Part shown: positions 38,290 through 49,761 of the stretch, in pieces
Layout: each line of letters starts with the position of its first letter
Position numbering within the stretch: the first letter of the stretch is position 1
Assembly: GCA_023053545.1 (NCBI GenBank)
Contig: JAKZAN010000004.1
Coordinates: 1,860,001 to 1,924,000 of the forward strand
Length of the DNA: 64,000 bases
Direction: 5' to 3'
DNA from: Lepidurus packardi
Taxonomy: Eukaryota > Arthropoda > Branchiopoda > Notostraca > Triopsidae
Made by a program: the position numbers and the translations under genes
The notes under the pieces: model-generated
The model's input: only the letters and a program-made list of their open reading frames with translations
Told to the model about the DNA's origin: nothing
The model's database searches: none

Positions 38290-39905
38290 AATGAATAAGG
38301 GATAGATAGAGTCGGGAGCTCTCACCAGCACTGTGTTATGTGACTAGAATAACATCGAAGACCGTACCAACCACTCTGCTGGACTGTCTCATTGACTGCG
38401 CCTACGAAGGGCGCGCACATGATTACACAGCTGATCGATATGGCCCTGTATACTCTACGAACCCTACACGTGGGCCGCAAAACGAAAAAGCGATTGCCTG
38501 TTGTCCTTTTTGGTTCAAGTCGCTTAAACGAGGAAAACTCCTTGAAATTAAGCGAATAAAGTGTCTCTCTTTTCATTCAAATAGTTAGTATTCACCTTAT
38601 TACCATCTAATCAGTTTTCATCCATTTCTTGAAAGAAAGTGGCGCTTTAAAACTGAATTATGATCAAATTGTGACAAATCATGATGACAGAAGGATTCCC
38701 ATTTTGAAGTACCGTATATAGAAAGATGTATCCACAAATTAGGGTAATTAGTTTACCACTTTGCATTAGAAACTATAACCACCGCTGAACGGGGAAATCC
38801 CCTTTAGAACGTCCTGGGAACAGGCAACCCGCGAAATAGGAACTTTTCGGATTGCGGAAACTGCTGGAAACCGCTGCAAGCATACTGCTGCACGAGACGA
38901 CTTTGTGTTCTTTTTTTTCATTTTAGTACTTGACAACTATATTGTCCTATTTTCTTTATTATTTTTAGTTTTCGGTATGTTCTGTTTTCCTTATCACTAA
39001 CTAAGCATGGCTTTGTCAAGGTTCATTTAGGTTTGCTTCGTTTCAGTTAAGTTAGGTTAGGTTCCGAACCGCAGATGTGCAAGCGTTCGCTGCGGTTTGC
39101 AGGAGAAACCGCTTTATGCATAAAGGTACGGATAAGGGCATGTCCGGCGAATCTAGGCGCAATTTGAGGCTAGAAGTATTTTCTACTGGCTTTTAACAAC
39201 TGTGTATATATTTTCTAAGCACACTATCACTACAAATTCAGAGAGTTTAATGTATTAAAATATTAATGCACATAAGATACTATAAATTGGATTACGATTA
39301 TTGGTTTTGCTGGCTTAAATAACTTTCTCAACGAATGGTTACGCTAAAATGCGCACAGAAACTCACCTGTAGCACTAGCTGTGCTTATGGCTAAATTATT
39401 CTGCATTTTCTAAATTCTTTTGTAACCACTAACACCGTAAAACATTGCTACTTCCGCAGTTACACCAACGAGCACTAAATCGCTCTATTTACTAACATGC
39501 TTTGTTGCCAAGTTTATATAAAGTGAACTGTATTAAAGTTACCAAAACTCAAAATTTAGCTTCAAACCCCAGAAAATCTACCCACAACACATACATAATT
39601 TGTATTTAAAGCCGTGTGGCTTCAATGGTATCTTTAGAAAGTTTTATAAAGAATCAGGATGACGCAACGGGCGAAATAGTACTTATAATTTCACTGTTGG
39701 CATGTTAAGGAAAATCCGTCTCCCGCTGCAATGCGCATTCACAGTGCGCCTAACATAAAATACATTAGATTCTGCTCTCCGTCGCCTATAACAACAAAAC
39801 AAGCCCAAGCAATGTCGCTAAATTCTTCTTACAAGCATTTCCTTTCTATTCGAAAACCCTAACTCAATATACAGTAGTTCTTACAGTAGATCTAGCAAGG
39901 TCGAG
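38290..39905. other. Divergent intergenic region, CYB5R4 / ARL13B
   Basis: About 1.6 kb separates the two divergent start codons and presumably contains both promoters. No TATA box stands out. A short inverted repeat (aaccgcag/ctgcggtt, near 39079-39110) and two adjacent ttaggtt units near 39052 were seen. No coding exon is supported. Confidence 0.5.
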
Positions 39906-41467
39906 ATGGGCAACTTGCCTTGCCCTTGCAGAAAAGATAAAACGAAGTAAGGACTTCCTTTATATCTTCTCATTTTTAAAAATAATTAAATTAAAAGCAA
40001 TTTAAACTGCCCACCTTACCTCAGGAATTTATTTCTTTAGAACCTTGACCCTTCTAGTCGTCGGATTGGATAACGCGGGAAAAACCACTACTGTCAAAGC
40101 TATTTTAGGAGGTAGAAACTCTAGATTCTTAACAAAAGAAATAATGTATTTTCTAAAAAAAAAAAAACTATTTCAGAGTCAGTTGAAGGAGTTGTACCGT
40201 CTGTAGGCTTCCTTCGTTCTGAAACTATTCACAAAAACTACAAAATACTGTTTTATGATCTCGGCGGTGGGGAACGAATCCGCGCTATTTGGAAGAATTA
40301 CTATTTCGAGGCCCATGCAGTGATTTACGTCGTAGATTCTAAAAATCTACGGATAGACGAAGCTAAAGACAACTTGTTCGCTACCATGAACCATCCTCAG
40401 TTACAAAAAAAGCCCTTATTAATGTAAGTTCTCATATTTTTCAATTCATAAGACTGTAATGACACTCATCGTTTTATTCATACTCTTTTTCTTGACGTTT
40501 AATAACACAGATTAGCGAATAAACAGGATCAAGAGCAAGCCTTGGACGAGGTTGAACTCACTGAACGGTTACAACTTGAACATTTGGCGAACCAAATCCA
40601 GAGTTTCACTCGAGTGGAGCTCTGCAGCGCGATAGCTGGTACAGGCAAAAGTGCCGACCCTGCCATTCTCTCCGGCTTCACGTAATTTTTTTTTTTTTTT
40701 TTACAGAATATATATTATTCTTAGCTAATTTCTATCACGTAAAAGGTGGCTTATCAACGCTATAACAACACAATACAACGAACTTGATTCTCGTGTAGAA
40801 AGTGATACAGCGATACACAAAGCTGAAGAGGCCGAAGAAAAACGCAAACGCGCAGAGCGGGTGCGAGTCTTACGAGCTCAACGTACAGAAGATGATGAGA
40901 TTGTGGTAGTAAACAATAACCCCTTTCGTCCCATCCAAGAGCTGACCGTAATAAACAAAACAAATATTCCTTCATTATCTTGTTTTCAAGCTTTTCTTCT
41001 GAACTCAAACTTGACTTTTTTTCCTCATCTAGAGTACGATGAAACTCCCAGGCAGCGTTCCCGAGTCAGACAATACCATTTACGTGCAACCAAACGGAAA
41101 TTCTGCCTCGTCACCTTCAGCCAAATCTGCAAGAACTCACACGCTCGTCACCCACGCAGAAATCAACCATCCTGACGTTCAAAACCCAGAATTCAAGGAT
41201 TCTTTATCGATTAGTTCCTCTCAACCAGCTCCTTCTTTGGATGTTGGCGTTCACAAAAGTCCAAGTACAAGCAACGATTTGCACGATTCCACTATCGAAA
41301 TGCAAAATGGGAGTAAAAAGCACCACTTCTTCAAGAAACATAACAAAACCGCGCCTTTAAGCTTGAACGGAGCTGGTACTAAAGAACTACCGCCTTTAAA
41401 GACCAGCATTCCTAAGCAACTGGGCCACAATCCGTTTATAACCGAAAACGCCATCAGTGGAGCTTGA
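39906..41467 (+). CDS. ARL13B: ADP-ribosylation factor-like 13B ciliary GTPase, 6 exons
   Basis: Exons are 39906-39946, 40041-40111, 40177-40423, 40511-40681, 40746-40947 and 41033-41467, giving 388 aa (human about 428). The ARF-type G domain has the P-loop GLDNAGKTT (22-30), the ARL13-type switch II DLGGGERIR, where glycine replaces the usual catalytic Gln, and the NKQD motif. IWKNYYFEAHAVIYVVDS also matches ARL13B. A charged coiled-coil (EEAEEKRKRAERVRVLRAQR) and a Ser/Pro-rich low-complexity tail follow. Family knowledge: it acts at the ciliary membrane as a GEF for ARL3. The N-terminus MGNLPCPCRK offers Gly2 and Cys6/Cys8 for lipid attachment. It converges with ISCU, stops about 380 bp apart. 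Confidence 0.93.
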
Positions 41468-41845
41468 ATGTTGTTTCCGAATGAAATTTTGTTTTCAGTG
41501 AAGGCTGGGAAGATTTGAGGGGAGCTTGAACATAAGAGGGAAGTGCCTTGCAGGCTTGGATTTTATTCCGTCCAGAAAACACAATCTTTATTCCGTTTCT
41601 CTGTATTTATTCAATATTGTGTGGTGCCGCTTTTCTTAAACGCTTTATGATACAAGTTTCCTTCATACTACCGGAAATTTTGTGTTTAATCTAGTCCGAC
41701 ATAAGGTTTTCCATGCAGTATTTTCTAAATACGTGTCATAGAACAAACCAGATTCCAGACTAAACTTCCTACAAAAATTCAAACTTTGACGAAAAGAAGC
41801 ACCTGGCGAACCATAGATGCTAACGACGGTTGTTAAAGAAGCTTT

Positions 41846-42677
41846 CTAAACCGCCTGACTTTCGGCTACCTTTTTCTGAGCACTACGCTTAATGCGATAA
41901 TCACTCAACGCAGCTTTTATAGCATCTTCAGCCAACATGGAGCAATGCAATTTGACTGGGGGTAGCGAAAGTTCTTTGGCTATGTCGGTGTTTTTGATGG
42001 ACAAAGCTTCGTCAACCTAAATAAGTTAAAAGTTCTTGTAATCCATAAACACTTCTTTTTGGTTTTTAAAATTGGTGAGTTTTTGAGGTAAATCTTACCG
42101 ATTTGCCTTTGATCATCTCAGTGGCCAGAGAACTAGACGCAATGGCGGAACCACAGCCAAAGGTTTTAAACCTGGCGTCAATAATCTTGCCATTATTATC
42201 GACTTTAATTTGTAACTTCATGACGTCACCACAGGCAGGAGCTCCCACTAACCCTGTGCCAACATTTTCATCCTTTTTGTCAAATGAGCCAACATTCCGA
42301 GGGTTTTCATAGTGATCAATAACCTTGAAAGATAGAAAATAGATTAAATCATTTCAATATGTGTGTAAACGTTCACCTTTAAAAGCAGATTATATATTTA
42401 TGATCTTCTCAAAGGTATTCATGACAATTTACTTAAAGAATGTGAAAAGCTAAAATGAGTTTATGTTACATAACCGGCAATTTTTTCAGCAGGTAAGAAT
42501 TAGGATAGCTTTCACTGTTGGGGGAATAGTTAAGCATTTGATTATAAAAGTGATAATGAAAGTTATAAGAAGAGTAATTATTTAACTTACCCTAGGATGG
42601 TAAAATGCCACTGAATTTTGGCTCAAACGGCGAGGAAAATCGCTGAGAAGTTTGCGAACTGAACTGTTCAACGCCAT
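41846..42677 (-). CDS. ISCU: Mitochondrial iron-sulfur cluster assembly scaffold, 3 exons
   Basis: Exons are 42677-42591, 42323-42099 and 42016-41846, giving 160 aa; all introns are phase 0. The first exon encodes a basic, Ser-rich presequence (MALNSSVRKLLSDFPRRLSQ). The mature part starts VIDHYENPRNVGSFD. The three cluster-ligand cysteines lie in GAPACGD, FGCGSAIASSS and LHCSMLAEDA, and the LPPVK motif for HSC20/HSPA9 chaperone handling is intact. Family knowledge: a mitochondrial-matrix scaffold on which NFS1 and frataxin build [2Fe-2S] clusters. A CGCCATCT motif (AGATGGCG in gene orientation, 42772-42779) lies about 95 bp upstream of the ATG. Confidence 0.97.
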
Positions 42678-42771
42678 TGTAGTGCTTGTTTTGCAATAAT
42701 AGGAGATATGATACACTCTACAAGGGCTTACAACTTATACCTGTACCGAAAGTTTCAGAAATAGTTTGCAA

Positions 42772-42779
42772 CGCCATCT
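42772..42779 (-). promoter_or_regulatory. AGATGGCG motif upstream of ISCU
   Basis: In gene orientation it reads AGATGGCGTTGC, about 95 bp before the start codon. The core resembles the YY1/Pho GCCAT site and the CTCF AGATGGCG core. The same octamer lies upstream of MIX23. Function is inferred from position and similarity only. Confidence 0.3.
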
Positions 42780-42799
42780 AGTTGAGAAAAAATACATGT

Positions 42800-45700
42800 T
42801 GTAATTAATCCCCTAACAAGTACATGCAGCAATGACATAATCTTCCTTTCTTTTAAGCTAGATGACCTGTTAGGCATTTATTGTCTCTTAGAGTGACTAT
42901 ACTAATTCGAGCGTGAACGAGAAGCGGTCCCGATCAACAAAAGAGTCACATTATCGTTAGGGAAAATCCATCTGTTCTAAATTAACGCAAAAGTGGAGAC
43001 TAAGCTTGCATGCCCTGTATCATATTTTAAAGCATCATGCTTCGTAACCCGACCCTCCGTTACGCATAAGAACATGCTGACCCTTGCGCATTCTGGCATC
43101 GTTGCAGTAAAACCAAGAACAGAACCTTACTAAAAGCGAAGGGAGTTTTGAAAAACTGTTGGGTTTTCAGCACAAACGGTTTTTGCGAGGATTCGCGAGC
43201 ATTGTAACTTGACTTCATTCGGCACACGACATTAAGACCACAGTGGAACCCCTTTTGGAGCTACAGCATGTCAACTTTTTATTCTAAACTTATAATTATC
43301 TGTGCACTATATGCGAGTGTACAGTGATAGTAGTGTAGGTACATATAAGACTTTTATAATAGGGTCCTCTTTCTTAATATATTTTCGCGTAATTTTTGTT
43401 TATAAGTCTTCAGAGTTATGAAAATGTATATAAATCATACATCAAAATTGAACGAACTTAGTTGAGTAGTCGTATTATTAAGATTTTTTATTTAAATAAT
43501 TTCCCGATTAACTATTTTTGTTTCTTTTAATTTTTTGTTAAAAGTTTATGAAATTACATTGACAAAGGGCATGACATCGGTGCCCCCTGCTGACAAAACA
43601 TTATCAACTATTTGAAGAGCACAATTTAGTGCTTTCGCGGCGTACTTTACAAGACAAGACAAGACTATTTGAAGTACAAGGGCTAAGTTGTAACTCAAAA
43701 CATGTGACCTATGCCACTGTAACTACGTAGGCATACGTAGGCAATGTGAGTTTCTAGAACTCTATATTCAGACAAGACTTTCTTTGTTTTAAAAGGAAAA
43801 TCTTGGTTGCAATTGCTGGTGCTTTGTTGAGAGAAAAGCTCGTTTCCCCTTTTCGGTACCATGTAGGGGAGAAGATATTCTAAGCTCCCTTTTTCAGAAA
43901 GCCCCCAAGCTAGCAACAAAACACCACGAACAAGCTTCCCCACTCCTGCAGCTGGTTAAAAAAAATAGAAGACCTTCAGCCGTCAGTTTCTCATCCTGAC
44001 AACTAAAGGCCTAAGAAAAAAAACAACTTTCTATGCCTCAAGTTGAATTATAGGCTCAGCTCTTGCCCCTTTCGTTCAAAACTAACGAGCTTCCTTTTTC
44101 CTTATCCCCTATTCCTATCTAATTATATCACCGCTATGGTCTGAACAAAACAGAAAAACTGCGTCGTAATTTTGGAAAGGGAACTAATGTGCTCTGGAAC
44201 ACATCCGCCCACCCTGCGTATCCTGTAACGCGTTATTGACAAACAAACAATCCTGCACGTTAGGATCACGTGGGCACGCCACACTTGCTGCGTCGCCGGC
44301 CATGTTTTTTACTACGCAGTTGCCATGTTAGGGTATCGACCCAGCTCCGAGAACCTGTTCACTTGTATTTCAGTTTCTCTTACAATAAAAAAACTGATAA
44401 GTATGTAAATCTATGGCTGTGCGATCTGACTTGAGGTACGCAGTTGGACTTGACAATCGTCAATAACAACAAGGGAGTGGAGATACCAGTTTTTGTTCGG
44501 ATTCTTGAACAACAGCGCAGTCCCTCCTTTTTGAAACGAAATCCAATTAAAAGTTAGAAAAGGAACCGGGAAAACACACGCAAGATAGAGAGAGGAAAAC
44601 ACAAGTAAGTAAAGAAGTAAATAGCGCTGTTACTAAGCAAGTTTGTTGTGATCAGCAAATTGATGGCCATGTGCTCCTTAAACGGTCTTAGTCAGCTCAA
44701 TTCATTTTCATTTAATTTCCTATGCGCTATCCTGCATGCTAAAGTACTGCATTGTACAGTACATCACGTTTCCCATTCCCAACTTCCTCTTCCTACTCCC
44801 AGCGTGGCACTTGCCGATAAAAGCGATAAGGCAGCACTTTTCTTTTCTGTTTGTCAAGGCTCTATCCGAGCTCGACAAGCTGGTATTGCCCTTGCTACTT
44901 TTTACCATTTCCGAAACCTTATAAAGACCTTGTTTTTGAATAGCGTTAAAAACGATATTTTCTGGGTCAAGGCTTATTTTTGTTTCTCCACTGGTTTAGA
45001 GCGCCAAAAAATGAAAGGCCGTATCACATGTCTTAGTAGCAACTCGATTCTTTACGAAGAATTTAAGTATCAAATACTACAAACTTGAAGAAGACTCCAA
45101 AAGACCCAGGCATTGGGTTAAGCAAACGGACGGAAGTTTTCTGTGTGTAGCGGATGGGTTGTCCCGTTAGTTTGCCAATGTCTATTTTCTAGCAAAGTGG
45201 GTGAGGACGCCGTGAAATCCAGAGATCTGCAAATGAACACGTCAGCATCCTAGACAAAAGCAGCCTGTAGAAAAGTCTATGTGCGACACCTCAGACCTCA
45301 CTGAAACTTTGCATTCGTGCACCCTGTCACGTTTAGAGTTATCATGAAACCCTTCCTGATGGCAGACCCATTACTCAGAATTTTCCTTTTCCTGTACCAG
45401 TGTCCTATACTACTTACTGTGCTCCCTTTCTGCTTTCACTTTTTATCGTCTTTTCCACAAGAAAAGCAAATAGGATCTAGGTGCAAGTTCCTGCGAGACT
45501 TTTCTGGGACTCACTTTTGTAAAAGGTTGACCTTGTAAGTAATGAATACGCAAATGGTTAATACAATGCAGATAAATATGGTTCTTAGCGAAACCTATTT
45601 TTTAACTTAATGAACCCCATAATTAGTTGGCATTTCTCGTTGAGTTTAAGACCATTTGGAATGCAAAACTATCACTTTTATCTATTATCCCACGATGTAG

Positions 45701-46680
45701 ACTAGTCCAAACCCTGGAGACAAAACAGTTTGTTTGAGTTAGTTTTCTTGTCTCTAAGCTAGAAGTTTTACATTGCCTAAAGTCTAAATTTCCAAATACG
45801 GCAGATAAGCATAGCTTCGAAGATGAGCGGCGCAATAAAGGAGGGTGCACTGTATAGCATTGGGCTGTTGACTTGACGAACCTTACCCTCTACGCATTAG
45901 ACTGACCCCGTTACGAACAAAAGCGTCCCCTGACGAAAAGCCGGTTTTCAAACGAACGCTTCCCGGCCGGTAACGGGAACACGTGCACGGCCCTACAAAA
46001 ACTCTCCCTATCGCAACGGCTTGTTTACTTGCATCCCTTCGTACATCATTCCCGAGCAAAAACCGGTATTTCCACACGCCAAGCGATCTGAATATTCCGA
46101 TGCATTATCTTCAAAAGCTCCGAACGCTTCTAAAAGCTGTGTTACTAACCACAGAGTCTTACGAACAGGAGGAATGGCGTCTCATCATCGAAACACGGCA
46201 ACAATGAAAGTTATGGCAGTAGAGAGTTAAGCGCGCAACCCCGTGACCTCAAACCTTTTCAAATTAAAATCCATGACACCTCATGCTTTCCAACACTTAC
46301 CGGCGTCCTCTGAGAAGTGCAATTATGACTACACTTACGGTTAAGGAGTCCTGAATCACCTTTTTACTATCACTAAATCTTCAGAACCGGCCTTGGGACC
46401 CCGGCCGTTCTTTTTTACGGGGCTAAAGCCCTGCTATGCTAAGTTCTACCACCTGGATGTGATGTTAAACCCCCACGCAACAGTCATCCCATTGCGCCTT
46501 GTACGTCGTGGTCTTTGTTATTGTTGTTGTTGACTGGTTGTGGCGGGTATGGAGATGGGAGAGTGCGAACTCGTAAAACGGCACGTAGGCACAGCGTGTA
46601 CACGTTTCTCTCCCCTCCCCCTTCTTCCACTTCCATCGCTTCGCTTTTCCGAAGCGAAGCAAGCCCAAAAGCGGTGCGGA
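42800..46680. other. Gene-free region between ISCU and FAM162
   Basis: No gene with recognisable similarity or exon structure is seen. A 146-codon open frame (44648-45088, +) has no known domain and the composition of random sequence. The segment is less AT-rich than the caudal flank after about 45860. Confidence 0.5.
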
Positions 46681-46694
46681 GACTTGGGAAACTG

Positions 46695-46703
46695 TATAAA
46701 AGG
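46695..46703 (+). promoter_or_regulatory. TATA box of the first FAM162-like gene
   Basis: TATAAAAGG preceded by actg lies about 300 bp before the 5'-UTR splice donor. Transcription would start near 46725-46735. Unlike most gene starts in this window, it is a clear TATA match. Confidence 0.6.
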
Positions 46704-46994
46704 TGCGCTCTGCTCGTGGCCAACACAACAGTCCTCAAATCGTAATCCAATCGACAACAGCTAACTCCTCCAAAGACTTTTCTTTGAGTTTGTTAAGATT
46801 TTCCTCAAGTTTTACAAGTTTTTTGACGGACAGAATTCAACCCTCTTGTGAACCAAAAAACCATTCATGAGTAGTCGGCCCCTTTGTTTCTATAACGTGA
46901 TCGTACAGAATTACCACAAAGCCGCCTGGCGAAGCAACCCTGACAAGCTAACCACATTAGCGTTTTAAGTTCTCATCTCATCTTACCTCAAAAG

Positions 46995-47073
46995 GTAAGT
47001 TCTGAGTTCCCTAATTTTGAACCCGAGTCGAAATCGCAGTGTGCGTATAACACCTTGTAAATATTCTTTGCAG
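46995..47073 (+). other. Predicted 5'-UTR intron of the first FAM162-like gene
   Basis: The donor aaaag|gtaagt and acceptor ttctttgcag|cagc define a 79-bp intron ending 8 nt before the ATG at 47082. The TATA box and this intron together give a consistent transcript start. Confidence 0.6.
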
Positions 47074-47081
47074 CAGCAATA

Positions 47082-47594
47082 ATGGCTAACTTCCTACGTA
47101 TCAGCGCCAACCAACTCGTTCGTCAAGTTGGTCGCCGAAACCTCACCGGTCAAGCAGCCGAAGCGCGTTATATCTCCCCTACTTCTCAGCTTGGAACTGC
47201 TGGACACAAGGTTTCTCGCTCCGAACAGTACATGTTGGTATGGGGCGGCAAATACAAATCCCTGGCTGACGTTCCCGCTTTCGTTTCGTAAGTTTCTACA
47301 TTATTAGCAAGCATTGGCAGGTTTTTTTTTTCATTTATTTGTTTATTTAATGGTTTTTATTATTTTTTATTTTATAGGAGAGACGTGATGGAGCGTACTC
47401 GCAATAACTTCCGCATTGGTGTCAACCTACTTCTGTTCGCCATCACCATCGGCGGTTCCATTTGGATGGTATGGAGCGGCAAGACCGCCCACAACCGTGG
47501 CGAATCCATCACCAAGAATAACATAGAATGGCACCAGCAATACAACCAAGAGCAAGCCAAGATTGAAGCCAAGTATCCTGCCCCCAAATTTTAA
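47082..47594 (+). CDS. FAM162 / UPF0389-family mitochondrial protein, copy 1, 2 exons
   Basis: Coding exons are 47082-47287 and 47378-47594 (140 aa), with a phase-2 intron after PAFV. The N-terminus MANFLRISANQLVRQVGRRN is basic and amphipathic, like a mitochondrial presequence. The family core is EQYMLVWGGKYKSLADVPAF, then RDVMERTRNNFRI, one transmembrane helix (VNLLLFAITIGGSIWMVWSG) and K-AHNRGESITKNNIEWHQQYN. Family knowledge: FAM162A (HGTD-P) is an inner-membrane protein linked to hypoxia and apoptosis; the insect UPF0389 relatives are little studied. An AATAAA lies near 47819. A paralogue at 51814 has its intron at the same position and phase. Confidence 0.88.
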
Positions 47595-48010
47595 GAAAAA
47601 CACTTTATTTTCTCCCCCAAACCGTGAAGATGTTTTTACTCCCCCAACAAGATTAGTTATCTTTATTTGTGTGTGCGTATCTGAAATCGGAAGAAAACTT
47701 CGCTAGTCTCGAAGGCACTTTTGAAAATCCGTTCATGCTTTGTTTATATCCGAGCCTTATTCGCTACCTTGATGTGATCTGAAAAAGGCACAGGGTTTAA
47801 GATTTTGTACATGATTTGAAATAAAAATGAGTGCAAATTAAAATAAAAAACAACCTGTTTTCAATCTAACCTTTTTCCTTTCAGTCTCTATTAGTAAAGA
47901 TATTCCACACTATAATTAATAACCTACAGCCGTACAACTCGAAAATTGTCTGTAGTTAGTACCGACTGTACTTTTCGGTCTATAACTAGTAGCTTAGAGG
48001 TTTACAACAA

Positions 48011-48294
48011 AAGCCTTTTCCAGCGACGGTTCAATTGTGCGTTGTGCCGTCACAATTGTTTACATGTTCGTCGCTGGAACAGAACTGTGCGGCACAATGT
48101 TTGCGTTTCTCAGACATTTGTTGTTGTGTGCCAGCAAAAGCGCTGGAACAGCTGGAACAACTGGACGCACAGTCCAAGGCACAGTCGCTGGAACAAGATT
48201 GCGCGGCACAAAAAGCACGCACAAAAACGCTGGAACAGCTTGTTCCTTGCACAATCGTGGCACAGCACAATTGAACCGTCGCTGGAAAAGGCTT
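48011..48294. mobile_element. Foldback/MITE-like element with perfect 30-bp terminal inverted repeats
   Basis: The terminal 30 bp (48011-48040) are exactly complementary to 48265-48294. They begin aagccttttccagcgacggt. Inside are at least four direct copies of GCTGGAACA and several of GGCACA, so the element is built from short repeats related to its own ends. Stop codons are rare in all six frames because of that composition; the ORFs there are artefacts. No target-site duplication is evident. It lacks a transposase and would be non-autonomous. Confidence 0.8.
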
Positions 48295-48379
48295 CAGATG
48301 TAAGTACAGTGCGAGAAGTTGACTACTTTAATCACACAATTGTGACTCATATGTTTACCCGAACTTGGCAATAAACCTT

Positions 48380-48760
48380 GTACGCTTAATAATGCAGACT
48401 ATGACTGCGTCAAATAAACAGCTTGCATACCCATCATATTAGTAAACGTCAAGGCGGCTTTTAAAATTGAACTTAATTTAACTAGCTTTAAAGCCCCATT
48501 GACAACAAGATGGCGCGCGAAATTCAAAAACGAACGCTAACTAACCGTTATCACACTTGTGTTTATCTGAACTTGGGAATAAAACTTGTACGCTTAATAA
48601 TGCCGACTACGTTTGGACAGGTACAAATTTGACACATCCAACATGCTGATAAACACCAATTCATCTTCAACTGAACTCATTTCAACTCGACGAGGCCCCG
48701 TGACAACAAGATGACGCGCAAAATTAAAAAACGGCCGCTAACCTAACCGAACACGTAAGC
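48380..48760. repeat. Diverged direct duplication (~200 bp)
   Basis: Two copies share caataaacttgtacgcttaa, tgacaacaagatggcgcgc / tgacaacaagatgacgcgc and an acggccgctaacctaacc-like end. Anchors lie at about 48371 and 48577, and at about 48500 and 48702. Both copies hold an aagatg(g/a)cgcg word. No gene is seen. Confidence 0.65.
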
Positions 48761-49093
48761 CGAATGTGAAAATAAAGTCCCTTTGGAAAAATTGGTATAG
48801 ATTCGAATATTTGTCTCAGGTTCAAATGTTCGGAAGTTAATCAAATAAATACTGCCAAGGAAAGGAGCTGTATTTGTTGGTAAACTATGAAGTTGAAAAC
48901 AAAACTGACGGTTGACGGTTAACGACATTTTAACCGCAAAAAGTTAGATAGCGACCGTTAAACAAATATCAACACTTACTACATATTACTGCATACAAAT
49001 TAGCCACGCCCCTAGCCTTGTTTATATAAAAAACACTACCAGAAGCTGTTGTTCACATGGCAAGGAAGTGGTTCGACAAAAAGTAAACAAACT

Positions 49094-49749
49094 ATGTCCA
49101 TATGGACGTGTTTCTTTAGCTTATGCCTGGGGGCCAGCGCGATTCTAGGGGATCGTGCTCTGCAGCATGAGGTTTTGGGAAGTCCTCTCTTTAAAGCCTT
49201 TACTGACAACACTACCCATTTCATGATAGCCTTTTTCTCCTGGTTAATAATTTGTGATTCAACACAAATTCTAGAGAAGAAAATTTTACTGCAAGCAATC
49301 GCTTGTGGAATAATAGCATCGGTTATTGACGTCGATCATTTCATAGTGGCGTGGTCACTAAATTTGAAAGTAAATTTTTCTAAACTAATCTTTCTTACTA
49401 AAAAGTACTCTCGTGTTAACAGGATGCTACAAGTCTGCCTAGAAGACCTTTTCTTCATTGTTCTACCATATTTATCGTACTCTTTTCAATTGTGTACATT
49501 ATTTCCAAGTTTTCCCAGTCCTATATAGGTTACAAATTAAGCTGGCTTTTACTAACAGCGAGTGCAAGTCATCATTTAAGAGATGGATATAGACGAGGCA
49601 TATGGTTATATCCGTTCGCAACTATTCCGCCGTACCCATACTATGTGTATATAGCCTTGATAACTCTACTGCCCTTTTTACTAAAAGTACCCAAGTCAAT
49701 GTTTAAACTTCCGAAACTTCCGCGCGAAAATACAACTTTATTAATATAA
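49094..49749 (+). CDS. TMEM267: Transmembrane protein 267, 2 exons
   Basis: Exons are 49094-49369 and 49423-49749 (200 aa; human about 215), joined by a 53-bp phase-0 intron. Family landmarks are GDRALQHEVLGSPLFKAFTDN, ASVIDVDHF(I), SLNLK|DATSLPRRPFLHCST, ASHHLRDGYRRGIWLYPF and TIPPYPYYVYI. Several hydrophobic segments are visible: residues about 5-20, 45-60, 70-85 and 115-130, and one near the C-terminus. Conserved His/Asp pairs (DVDHF, SHHLRDG) recall a metal-dependent membrane hydrolase, but the function of TMEM267 is unknown. I chose the first in-frame ATG. The stop lies 12 bp from the METTL4 stop on the other strand. Confidence 0.9.
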
Positions 49750-49761
49750 AAAGTGTATTCC

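Noticed and set aside
39048-39062. TTAGG-like units (arthropod telomere repeat)
   Set aside because: Only about two adjacent units, here and near 59657; too few for telomeric sequence.
44648-45088. 146-codon open frame on the plus strand
   Set aside because: No recognisable domain, no exon structure and random-like composition; overlapping frames are open on both strands.
48031-48374. Several 67-142-codon ORFs in all frames
   Set aside because: They are products of the GCTGGAACA/GGCACA repeat composition of the foldback element, not genes.
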